DNA of 64,000 bases, from the NCBI GenBank assembly GCA_022316685.1, contig JAKJHU010000054.1, positions 3,694,501-3,758,500 on the forward strand, written 5' to 3'. Below the pieces are notes generated by a model. That model was not told the origin of the DNA. It saw only the letters and a list, made by a program, of their open reading frames with translations, and did no database searches. The translations under genes and the position numbers were made by a program. Below are positions 40,862 through 49,400 of the stretch, piece after piece. Positions within the stretch are counted from its first letter, which is position 1, and each line of letters begins with the position of its first letter. Source of the stretch: Progne subis subis. Taxonomy: Eukaryota > Chordata > Aves > Passeriformes > Hirundinidae.

Positions 40862-41432
40862 GGAATCACAGAACCTGAGCTGGAAAGGACCCACCGGGGT
40901 CATTGAGTCCAACTTCTGCCCCAGCACAGCACCATCCCTAAGAGTCACACCATGTGCCCGAGCATTGTCTAAATGCTGCCTGAGCTCTGTCAGCCTTGGT
41001 GCTGCAGCCACTGCCCTGGGGAGCCTGTTCAGTGCCCAGCCACCCTCTGGGGCAAGAACCTGTTCCTAACATCCAACCTCAACCTCCCCTGACAGCTTCA
41101 GGCCATTCCCTCAGGTCCTGTCACTGTCACACCGAGCAGAGATCAGTGTCTGCCCCTCCTCTTCCCCTCACAGGGAGCTGCAGACTGCAGTGAGTCTCCC
41201 CTCAGTCTCCTCTTCTCCAGCTGACCACCCCAAGTGCCCTCAGCAGCTCCTCACACGGCTTCCCCTCAAGGCCCTTCCCTGTCCTCGTGGCCTCCTTTGG
41301 ACGCTCTCTAACAGTTTCATATCTTCCTTACGCTGCGGTGCCCAAATGTGCACACAGCACTCGGGGTGAGGCCGCCCCAGAGCAGAGCAGAGCAGGACAA
41401 TCCCCTCCCTGGCCCGACTGGCAACTCTGGGC
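40862..41432 (-). mobile_element. CR1 LINE, 3' part, antisense (segment 1)
   Basis: The + strand begins AATCACAGAACCTGAGCTGG and AAAGGACCC...GTCCAACTTCTGCCCCAGC, the reverse complement of a CR1 3' end. It runs on through CTGGGGAGCCTGTTCAGTG, CTCTGGGGCAAGAACCTGTT, CTCCTCTTCTCCAGCTGACC and GTGCCCAAATGTGCACACAG, all in CR1 order. The copy is interrupted by the 28-bp minisatellite and resumes at 41825. Open frames through it are not the CR1 polymerase, which lies on the other strand and further 5'. Confidence 0.92.
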
Positions 41433-41824
41433 CTGGTGCCCAGGACAGGGATGTCCTCTCCTGGTGCCCAGGACAGGGATGTCCTCTCCTGGTGCCCGGG
41501 ACAGGGATGTCCCCTCCTGGTGCCCAGGACAGAGATGTCCTCTCCTGGTGCCCAGGACAAGGATGTCCTCTCCTGGTGCCCGGGACAGGGATGTTCCCTC
41601 CTGGTGCCCGGGACAGGGATGTTCCCTCCTGGTGCCCGGGACAGGGATGTTCCCTCCTGGTGCCCGGGACAGGGATGTTCCCTCCTGGTGCCCGGGACAG
41701 GGATGTTCCCTCCTGGTGCCCGGGACAGGGATGTCCCCTCCTGGTGCCCGGGACAGGGATGTTCCCTCCTGGTGCCCGGGACAGGGATGTCCCCTCCTGG
41801 TGCCCGGGACAGGGATGTCCCCTC
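41433..41824. repeat. Minisatellite: 14 tandem 28-bp units inside CR1
   Basis: Starting at 41433, 14 units of exactly 28 bases follow without an indel (14 x 28 = 392). Each starts CTGGTGCCC and continues AGGACAGGGATG or GGGACAGGGATG. Units 1, 2, 4 and 5 carry CCCAGGACA with TCCTCTC ends; units 6-10 and 12 are identical, with CCCGGGACA and TTCCCTC; 3, 11, 13 and 14 have TCCCCTC. Because 28 is not a multiple of 3, all three + frames stay open with an 84-base protein period, producing long spurious frames on both strands. Low divergence suggests recent expansion. Confidence 0.95.
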
Positions 41825-41995
41825 CTGGCTCCAGGGCACTGCTGCCTCAGATCCTACTGGCCATCAACCAGGAGCCCCAGGTCCCTTTGTGTGGTGCTGC
41901 TTTCCAGCACCTCCTTCCCCAGTCTGTACTCACATCCACGGTTGCCCCATCCCACGTGCAGATCTGTGACTTTTCCTTGTTGGATGCAGTTAGAA
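41825..41995 (-). mobile_element. CR1 LINE, antisense (segment 2, continues after minisatellite)
   Basis: After the tandem array the CR1 resumes with GGCCATCAACCAGGAGCCCC, AGGTCCCTTTGTGTGGTGCT, CCCCAGTCTGTACTCACATC and GGTTGCCCCATCCCACGTGC, the usual order reading further 5' into the element. Recognisable similarity fades near 41995, where an A10 run and unrelated sequence follow. Confidence 0.88.
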
Positions 41996-42383
41996 AATAT
42001 TTTGCAGTTAGGGGGAAAAAAAAAATCAAGACAGGAATGTAGCAAAACAGTATTTGTATCCAGTCCCCAAGCAGGTTACTTGTGGCACCTCTCCAAGTAG
42101 CATGAGACAGTTTAACCAAGGAAGCAGAGACACCTCGTTTTGGTGCGAGGGAAGCTTCTCATTTTGCAGCACGCAGGGAGATGAAGATTGGAGTTTTTCA
42201 GATGAGCACAGTTCTCTGCCCCAGAGAACTGGCATTTACAGAGGCACATACAAAAGAAAAATAATGCAATGGTGAAGCCACACGCAGTTGTTAACATTTA
42301 CATGCATAAACACACTGCACAGCTGCTGAATAGGAGAGAATCCTCAGCACCAAGGAACATTCAAGTCAGACACAGAGACACAA

Positions 42384-42500
42384 TATGCTGAGCTGGAAGG
42401 GACTCACAAGGATTATCAAGTCCAACTCTTAGGTGAATGGTCAGGTACCAGGACTGCATCCCCAACCCTGGTGCTGTTAGCACCATGCCCTAACCAACAC
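42384..42500 (-). mobile_element. CR1 LINE 3' end, antisense (second copy)
   Basis: ATGCTGAGCTGGAAGGGACT, then AAGGATTATCAAGTCCAACT and GCACCATGCCCTAACCAAC, match the reverse complement of another CR1 subfamily 3' end. It lies about 400 bases from the first copy in the same orientation but starts again at a 3' end, so it is a separate insertion. Confidence 0.85.
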
Positions 42501-44979
42501 AATCAATAAAACCCCAGAATGGTGATGACAGCAACAGCAAAAACATTAGACACATGCAAATCTTCAGCGTGCAGCTAAAAAAGACATGGATCACTCCTCC
42601 ACTGGGGTGCCTGGCAGAGCCTGCTGACATCAGTAGGCCTGCACTGACAAAAGCAGAACACCAAGAGCATAGTCCTCAGTGCAACTGCTTAGCAGTTCCA
42701 CTGTTATTTATTCCTAGATGATCTCTCTTAATACAACTTTGCATAAAATACCTCACGCCTAACTTAAAATTATGATTAATAGTATTTTTCTTGCAGGTCA
42801 GTTCAGCCCACTATTTGTCTCACCTCTTCACCATGTTAGCTGCTATCTTGCTTCTGGCCATCAGAATAGTCTAAAAACTGCTGTTCTCTGTACAGGAAAA
42901 TATTGCTATTGTAACAGAAGCTAAATTAAAACACTCGTGTCATGAACAAGGGCAAGAGTGTGAGAGAGTGGCAAAAGGCCAAATAAAAAAGGAGATTTGT
43001 TACTTTTCCTTCCCAAGAGGATTAAGAAAAATATGCAAGATTAAAAAAAACCCTCTTCCAGCCCTTTTCCCTGATGTATGACAACATGAAAGAGACCCTC
43101 CAAATCACTTCTCACAGGAGGCTATGTAAAAGCCCTCGTTTCTTGCATGACTAAACGTAAGAATACTGATGATGTCATTGTCACCCCTTTGGATCACATC
43201 TGTCCTACAAATCATTATTTCTTTCTGGCAGCTTGCAGCACCAGTAAAACTCTGTTGAAGGTCTCACCGGGAAAAATGTAGGTGGATGTAGTAACCGGTC
43301 TCTTTGTTATCTCATCAGAAGTGATTAGCAGGCATGTGGACCACCTCCCTCTTTCATTCCCCTGAGGGGTTCTTTGCAGATGGGGTGTGTGGAGAAGAGA
43401 TTTGTCTTGCACCCCTATAAAAAGTTGTTGACTTTTGGGCATATTCATTTTTTAAAGGAGGAGGAAAGAGAAACAGCGGGGTCATAAATTCATAGAGTTA
43501 CATCTCCCAGAGACCCTCATCTTTCTCATGCACATGACGTTCATCAGAGAAGATCTGTGGGCCAGGGACCTCATTTGCCCCAGGGCAAGCAAAATCGTAC
43601 AGGAGAAAGCGTTTCAGTGCTGTCAGTTGTCTCTAGAATGACACAAACAAGCTTCCCCTGCATCTCTACTGTCTGCAAAAATAACAAAATGAACAAAAGG
43701 GAAATAAAGAGAAGTTTCCCATGCCAACAAATCATTCCACAAACATCTGTTGTTCCTGATCAGTGAGATTCCATGGAAGGTAAGGAAAGAGTGCTACTCA
43801 GGGTGTAGATGTTAAAAGACAACACAGCAACCAGCGACAATACAAAACTGTCAGGTGCTGCACCCAAATGCCGGACAAGGTATCAAACCCCAAAGGGGCT
43901 CTCTTACTGCCCTGACCCTTTCATAGATCTCTATCATTGAAAATGTGAAATGCAACGTGTAACAAAAAGACAACAGAACAGTCTCTGAAGTTTAAAAAAT
44001 TAAAAAAATAAAAATAATCCCAAACAAACAGAAAAAGCCCATGAAACTCCAGTCCATGCATTAAGAGTGACAGATTAAAGACTTCATTGTTGACACTAAT
44101 AGTGACATTTTAAGCATGGGAGAGGAAGCAACAAGACCTTCAAAAAATCAGCAGCAACTTTCAATTACAATGAAACAACACATAAAAATAGAAGCTTAAG
44201 ACTGAGGACCCTTTAATGCCCTGTGGAGTATTAAGGGACAACAGTAAACAAGGTGCTGATATACTTTACACTGTAAACAATGTTGGTGGCAAGCCAAATG
44301 GGACAAACACCAAATCAGAGTGAAATTTCAAGGCATGAAGTTTAAGATAAAGGGCTGTAATCAAGTTACACCACAAATGCATCCATTCATCTGTAAGCAT
44401 TTTACCAGAGAGCATTGAATTACAGTTTGAAATAAAACAAATTAATTTGCTTTCTATTTCTTAAATATCTATTAATTATTTTCCTACCACCAAAGAAAAT
44501 TTCCCACCTTAATATGAGAATGAAATGTGGGGGGAAAACTGAAATACTAATTATTAGGCAGGAAAAACAAGAAGAGTTTGAACTGTGTTATTTACATTCC
44601 CATTCCTCTTTCTGAATAGCATGAAGTCAACAAACTAAGTGAAGACAGAAGAATCTGCAATTGCAATTCAAGTTGTTTTGTGCAAAAGGCCTAGCACCTT
44701 ACATACATCCAATAAACTGGCCACAGTATTTTCTTTCCTCCCTCTAAATAAACAAAATAAAAATAGCTATTCTTACAGCGCCTTCCACTACGTTTTTCTT
44801 TTCCCTGAAAACTATAACAAGCCAAATTACTTAATACCACAATTTTTAAGTGCAAGGCGTGCATCGCCCCTCATCCTCCCCCAATTTGGCAGCACTGGAA
44901 GAGCACCTTTTAAACAAACCCGCGTGTGGAGGACCCGCTCTTTCTGTAAGTGCTGCAAGGAACAACAACAATCCGGGGG
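42501..44979. other. Intron sequence, no gene recognised
   Basis: AT-rich; short frames only, apart from the 209-codon low-complexity frame that starts at 44639. Confidence 0.5.
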
Positions 44980-45103
44980 AAAAAAAATAAAACAAACAAA
45001 AAAAAAAAAAACCCCAAACCCCAACAAAAAACAGAGAGCGAAAGAGGGAAAAAAAACCAAAAAAAACCAAAAAAAACAAAAAAACCCCCAAACAAACCAA
45101 AAC
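44980..45103. repeat. A/C-rich low-complexity tract
   Basis: Long A runs alternate with CC and CCCC (AAAAAACC-type units). On the CASTOR2 sense strand this is T-rich with GG interruptions. It marks the transition from AT-rich intron to the CpG island. A 209-codon + frame (44639-45268) crosses it and owes its lysines, prolines and asparagines to the tract, so it is not taken as a gene. Confidence 0.8.
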
Positions 45104-45389
45104 CAACCACCACTCCTCCTCCTCCTCGGGCTGCTGTTGTTGCCTTTGTTGTCCTGCGGCCGGCCCGGCCGGGCCCCCCGGCCCCCACCTGTTCTCATTC
45201 ATCCGCCGGGCGCAGCGCCGGCCCGGCCGGGCAGCGGGGAGCGGGAGGCGCACTGGGGGCTGCCCTAAAGCTGGACGGGGACACCCTGAACTCCAGCGCT
45301 GACCCTCATCGCCATCTCCCAGTCTTGGGATGGGGGGAATGTGCGTAGGGAAGACGCAGGTGTTCCCCTCGCCCCCCCAAAAACCCTGC

Positions 45390-45760
45390 CCTCTCGGCGA
45401 GGAGGGCGTCCCCCTTCAGCCAGCAGCCTGACTTCTTGCAAGGAGGGTGCCATCACCCACCCCAGCACCCCGTCCCTTTGCAGGAAGCAGGGTGACCCCC
45501 ACCCCAACCCTGCCCCCTTGCAAGGAGGGGTGTCCTCCATCCCAGGACCCTGCTTTATGGGTTTTTTTTTTTTTTTCCACCCCAAGGAGGACAGCACCCA
45601 TCAACCCTCTCCAAGGAGGCTGCCCTGCTCACTTGCGAGGCAGATCCCCCCACCCCAGCCCCTGTGAGAGAAGGAGGGTGCCCTGGCAGCTCCCAGTCCC
45701 CTTGGAGCAAGGAGGGTACGCCCCCAGCGCTCTGTCCCCTCGCAGGGAGGACGCCCCCCG
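45390..45760. repeat. Degenerate GC-rich minisatellite beside exon 1 donor
   Basis: A motif like GCAAGGAGGGTGCC followed by a C-rich segment (CACCCCAGCACCCTG-like) recurs near 45398, 45438, 45480, 45521, 45581, 45611, 45665, 45708 and 45742. Spacing is mostly 41-43 bases, with irregular copies (30-60) and a T15 run at 45562-45576 breaking the array. It ends about 30 bases from the CASTOR2 exon 1 donor, so the first few hundred bases of intron 1 are tandem repeat. Overlapping open frames here on both strands are a by-product of the stop-poor GC-rich sequence. Confidence 0.7.
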
Positions 45761-45790
45761 CCCCCGCGCTGCCCCATCCCCAGCACCTAC

Positions 45791-45903
45791 CTCGTCTTAG
45801 AGGACAGGAAAGCAAGTTTGATTAATCCATAGGTAAACAACTGGATGCTCTCCTTGGCTATGCTGGCCACTCTGAGCCTGTGCTCTAGGATGTGCAGTTC
45901 CAT
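45791..45903 (-). CDS. CASTOR2: CASTOR2 coding exon 1 (partial gene)
   Basis: Reading the minus strand from the ATG (complement of 45901-45903) gives 37 codons plus two bases (AG), then GTAGGT, a good splice donor that splits codon 38 (Arg). The peptide starts MELHILEHRLRVASIAKESI and ends with LIKLAFLSSKTR, which I recognise as the N terminus of CASTOR2/GATSL2, the beginning of its first ACT domain. The paralogue CASTOR1 shares only MELHILEHR and the LIKL core. CASTOR proteins are cytosolic; they dimerise and bind GATOR2, restraining mTORC1 at the lysosome. CASTOR1 releases GATOR2 when arginine binds, while CASTOR2 is reported to bind GATOR2 without sensing arginine. The arginine-pocket residues lie in later exons and cannot be judged here. 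Start choice: A at -3 and G at +4, and it matches the family start. Compared with the human protein as I remember it there are about three substitutions. No other exon was found in the window. Confidence 0.93.
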
Positions 45904-45920
45904 CTTTTCCTCTTTCTCAT
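45885..45920 (-). other. Upstream ORF 2 overlapping the CASTOR2 start
   Basis: The minus strand has ATG at 45920-45918, 17 bases before the main ATG and out of frame with it. It encodes M-R-K-R-K-R-W-N-C-T-S and stops at a TAG at 45887-45885, inside the CASTOR2 coding sequence. The start context is weak (C at -3), so leaky scanning to the strong main ATG is expected. Ribosomes that do initiate here pass the main start, so this uORF could dampen CASTOR2 translation. The function is inferred. Confidence 0.5.
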
Positions 45921-45931
45921 TTGTAGTTCAT
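45917..45931 (-). other. Upstream ORF 1 (4 codons) in CASTOR2 leader
   Basis: On the minus strand this reads ATG-AAC-TAC-AAA-TGA, encoding M-N-Y-K. It lies 13 bases upstream of the CASTOR2 ATG. Its start context is weak (T at -3). Its stop overlaps the start of the next upstream ORF as ATGA. It counts only if the transcript leader is unspliced here, which the sequence alone cannot prove. Confidence 0.5.
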
Positions 45932-45963
45932 CTATCCCTGGGGTTTATGTTGTGTTTTTGAAT

Positions 45964-45985
45964 GGGGAGGGGGAGGGGGGGGGGG
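45964..45985 (+). other. G-tract with G-quadruplex potential
   Basis: Runs of 4, 5 and 11 G separated by single A bases lie on the + strand, about 60 bases upstream of the CASTOR2 ATG. The strand is the transcription template, so the RNA would be C-rich here. The three runs, with the last long enough to supply two, satisfy the usual four-run rule. Confidence 0.6.
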
Positions 45986-46227
45986 CTGTTATTGTCGGTG
46001 CCTTTTTTTCTTATTTTTTTTATTTTCCTCCCCCTATCCCTCCCCGATTCCGTCTGTCCCTTCCCGGCTCCGGGAGCGTGAGCAGGGGATGAGGGAGCAG
46101 AGGGTGCAAAAGTTGGAGCGGCGGGGGAGGCCGGCGGGGCGCGGAGCGGAGCGGAGCAGCGGAGCCCGGAGTGCCGAGCAGCTGGTGCTCGCTGGAACAA
46201 ACAACTTGCCACTCAAGCCCGGGCCGG

Positions 46228-46239
46228 CGCGCCTGCGCC
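46228..46239. promoter_or_regulatory. Candidate NRF1-like site
   Basis: CGCGCCTGCGCC resembles the palindromic NRF1 pattern YGCGCAYGCGCR with about two mismatches. It is embedded in very GC-rich sequence next to the ZNF143-like match, so some resemblance is expected by composition. Confidence 0.3.
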
Positions 46240-46249
46240 GCGCCCCGCC

Positions 46250-46269
46250 GCATGCCGGGCCTTGGAGTC
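46250..46269 (-). promoter_or_regulatory. Candidate ZNF143/SBS-like site
   Basis: The minus strand reads GACTCCAAGGCCCGGCATGC. Against the remembered ZNF143 pattern (ACTACAA-N-TCCCAG...GC) it keeps ACT-x-CAA, CCC-x-G and the GC end, with about three mismatches. Such sites are typical of CpG-island promoters. It lies about 350 bases upstream of the CASTOR2 ATG in the same orientation. Confidence 0.4.
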
Positions 46270-46350
46270 CGCGCCGCCCCTGAGGGCGCCCGTCCGGCCC
46301 CGCGCCCCGCCCGCCCTCAGGGGCCGTTCCGATCAGCCACTCCAAAAAAA

Positions 46351-46360
46351 TATATAAAGG
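46351..46360 (+). promoter_or_regulatory. TATA-like element at CpG island edge
   Basis: ATATATAAAG follows a short A run exactly where the CpG island ends. Read on the + strand it would point away from CASTOR2, and a donor-like CCG|GTAAGC lies about 25 bases further on. Read on the minus strand it gives CTTTATATAT. No exon was found on either side to support its use. Confidence 0.25.
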
Positions 46361-46400
46361 ATTAAAACGGGAATCCACGCCGGTAAGCGCCCAGCCCCGG

Positions 46401-49400
46401 TTGGGGTGTTGTTGTGGTTTGTTTCGTTTTTTTCTTTGAGCCTGTCGGCTTGCTGGAAAATCTTTCACCGCCCTCCCCCCCAAAAAAACAACAACAACAA
46501 AAAAAAACCCAGCAGGAAGGAGAACTTTGGAAGTTTTCATTACCAACGGGGAAATACTCAAATCTTACCTTGTTCGTTCCTTCGTGCGGCAGATGGGAAA
46601 TCCCTGTCCGTTTCTGTGTGCGGCAAAAATAATGTGGGGAAAAAACCGTTCGCTTTGCACCTAAGTGTTACAGAGGTAAAATCACAGCTGTCAAGAACGT
46701 AAAACTGGCCCTGTGTGTGTTGTGATGCTGGAAGGGTGAATGGCTGGGAGGGTGAGTGGCCTGTTTGTCCCCATTCTTGCCCCACTCCTCAGCACAAGGA
46801 GGCTGAAAGGAGGCAGGAAGGCATGGGCCTCCAAAGAGCTCACCAGAAATGAGACAGCTCTGGCAGTGCCCTGGGGAGTGCCAGGGCACCGACTGTCACC
46901 ACCTGCTGCTCTGCACTGCACCCACCGACACCGTGCTGACCAACACAGGAGCCAAGTTCAGTCTCGGGACATTCGTAAAGCAGGACTTAGGCAATAAAAC
47001 TGATTCAGGTTCTGTTCAAGTTCTCTGACTTCACACTGATTCTGCCATGAGCACACAACCAGCATATAGTCGCTATGGCCCTTTTCACCAAAAGATTTCA
47101 AATAAGCTTTATAAAGATTATCAAGAGAGACCTCTGTTCTACACAGGGAAACTGAGTCATGGGATGTGTCCAAGGGCCCAAGATGAGAGCTCAGCCAGCC
47201 AAGCCTCACTCCAAGTGACTCCTCTCCCCTACAGAGCAAGAAGAGCTTCTGCAGTTGTAAGTTAAGTTTTTTAGGGTCTGTCTTATTGCAGAAATCCTTT
47301 GTCTGGAGATAAGCTTCCAAAACTAGGATTTCCAAGCCCTTTCTCTTCTGTTAATTCCCATGGGATGGCTGTATTTTTCCCCTGGACATGTCAGTTCTCC
47401 CTCTGTCTGTGGCCATACTCCTGAAAGACTGTCTTAATTTTGTTATATCCAAAAAGGAAAAACTTGCAATTAGAGGCATTCACATTGATTAGTTTGTCAA
47501 AATCATTTAGAGGAAATGCAACCAACATAAAGTATCAAATCTCTACATCATTTTAAAAAAGCCTTAAAAAAACTAGTTTTCCTTCATGGCCTCACAGTTC
47601 AGATGACCCTAGGCATTGCATTTTAGGAAGCTAAAGAGGATTTATAATCTGCTTCCACTGCCAGTTGAAGGTCTTGGACTTCAAAGCTCTGAAGTGTGTC
47701 TATGCCCAGCTACAAAAAATGCCTGCACCAGCATGTACAAATCACAGAGATACCTGTGTTCCTCTGGGACAATGCAGACCACAGAATCCAGAAGGAAGCA
47801 GCCAGGGACAAAATATACACACACTATCTTGGTTGCTGGGGTCTTCCAGAGGAAATCGGACAAATGTAGCCTGAATAATTTCTAGGAAATGCTGCAAAAC
47901 TTTTCCTCTTTTAAGAGATTTTTCCCATCATAATCAGGAGACCATTCACAGCATCAACTCTTCCCCTTCCCACTTAGAGAAAAATATGTTGCCCCCCAGC
48001 AGAGCTTTCTCAACCCAGAGAGTCCAGACACTCCAGGAAGACCACCAGGGATTATGCTGTTACAGACTAATTACCACAGAAAATGCTTACGTGAAACAAT
48101 GAGAAAGTTCGAGCAGACCCAAAGGTAAAATCAGTGGGAACCTTTTGAACAAGCTACTCATCAGAGACTTTGTTCTGCCTGCAGGGAAGGAGAAAAGGAG
48201 GCCCCGAGTTAGTCATCTGTGTTTACTAAAAAAAAAGAATAATCAAGCCAACAACCAAGAAATCCACCCCCCTAGCCCACAAAACACAAAAATGCTTCAT
48301 TTTGTGAGTTTACATCTGGTGCTCTCCAAAATTGCAATGTCTTTTCTGGGCCTGTTCAGCTGCCACAGCTTTCCAAGTCTCCCAAAGAAGACCTAAAGGC
48401 CTTTGAGCTAGAAACACTGACCTCATGGCTACTGTGAACCTTCACACAGTTGACTGTAGGAAGCATTAGGAAAATATAAAGCCCTACCAACACTCAATAA
48501 AATTTTCTACACATGAAAAATATGTCTAGCTCAGCACAGGCAAATTTTTCAAGAGCAGGCAACCTGGCAATTAGCCAAAATACTAATAAGGGCCCCCTCC
48601 TCCAGCTGACATTAGTATTCAAATCTCTCTCTCCCTTGTTGCCAGGTACATCTGGGAGATTCAATGCAGGGAGCAGCCTAGAATGTGTTGTTAGTATACA
48701 TAACATACTATAATATTTTTTGATTACTGCAATTTCAAGTTTTCCATATTTTTGCAGCTTGGGAGGACTCGGTTGGCCCAGCCCAGCCACAGAGCAAGGA
48801 CCTGTTGTGTGAGATGGTGTAACTGCCCATTTTTACTAAAACCAAAACTCATTCCCTGCCCACGCAGCTTGCAGTGTCTGTTACCACAGCGCGTGTCGGG
48901 CAGGCAGAGCACAGGAGTGGGGAGCTCGGACAAGAACATAGGCAGAGGAGATAGCAGCACAACAAATCTCACCAGGCTCTTTGAGTCACTGCCTGCATGG
49001 AGAGCAGAGTGCTTGTGAGCTGTCGTATGTAGATGAGATTTCTAAGTGCTCTGGGTCAGATACCACCCAAAACACTAAGCAGAATTTGGGGGTTGAAGCC
49101 TTGAGGCCAGAGATGGTGGGGTTTCTCCAGTAAAAAAATAGAGACTGTAAATGGACCAACAGGGGTTTCTCAGATATCTTGGCTTCTGTACGCGATCACA
49201 AGGACCTTCTAACTGATGAGCAGTGCAAGAGCCATCTCCTGCTTGTCCTGGAGCACTGTTTATCTGGGAGTAAAGTCCTCAGAAGGAATGGATTATTTTA
49301 TGAAAAACTTGAGTTCGAAGAGATGCTGTGCATTTTTACCTTGAACATTTCTCTCAGCGGCAACCAAGGTACAGTTCACCAGCAGTTCTCTGGGAGACTC

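Larger units (their letters stand above)
1..45790 (-). other. CASTOR2: CASTOR2 intron 1 (inferred, 3' end outside window)
   Basis: The donor at 45785-45790 reads GTAGGT on the minus strand. I looked downstream (towards base 1) for the next conserved segment of the family, which should begin with the motif C-K-F-F-S-L-T-E-T-P-E-D-Y, and for later motifs such as S-T-Y-Q-T-D-F and F-D-E-C-G. None was seen. The stretch contains only repeats, simple sequence and short unrelated open frames, as expected for a large first intron. The inference fails if exon 1 is an isolated copy or if a small diverged exon was missed by eye. Confidence 0.6.
45130..46400 (-). promoter_or_regulatory. CASTOR2: CpG island / CASTOR2 promoter region
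   Basis: CpG density rises sharply compared with the rest of the window, most strongly at 45155-45290 and 46110-46340, where runs such as GGCCGGCCCGG and GCGCCGCGCCCCGCC occur. CASTOR2 exon 1 lies inside it. Transcription would run to the left, so the core promoter is expected right of 45931, most likely within 46050-46330. That part carries ZNF143-like and NRF1-like matches and repeated GGAGC units near 46140-46165. No clear TATA box is placed for the minus strand, which fits a dispersed CpG-island promoter. No coding exon was recognised on the + strand, so a bidirectional gene pair is not supported. Confidence 0.8.

Noticed and set aside
41287..42042. 251-codon repetitive open frame
   Set aside because: Produced by CR1 plus the 28-bp minisatellite; the three + frames are equally open.
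44639..45268. 209-codon + strand open frame
   Set aside because: Its middle is the A/C-rich low-complexity tract and its end is CpG-island sequence; no domain, and it is antisense to CASTOR2 intron 1.
46034..46561. 175-codon minus frame in the CpG island
   Set aside because: Stop-poor GC-rich DNA gives long frames on several phases here; the product is Arg/Pro/Ala-rich noise and it lies upstream of the real CASTOR2 ATG in another context.
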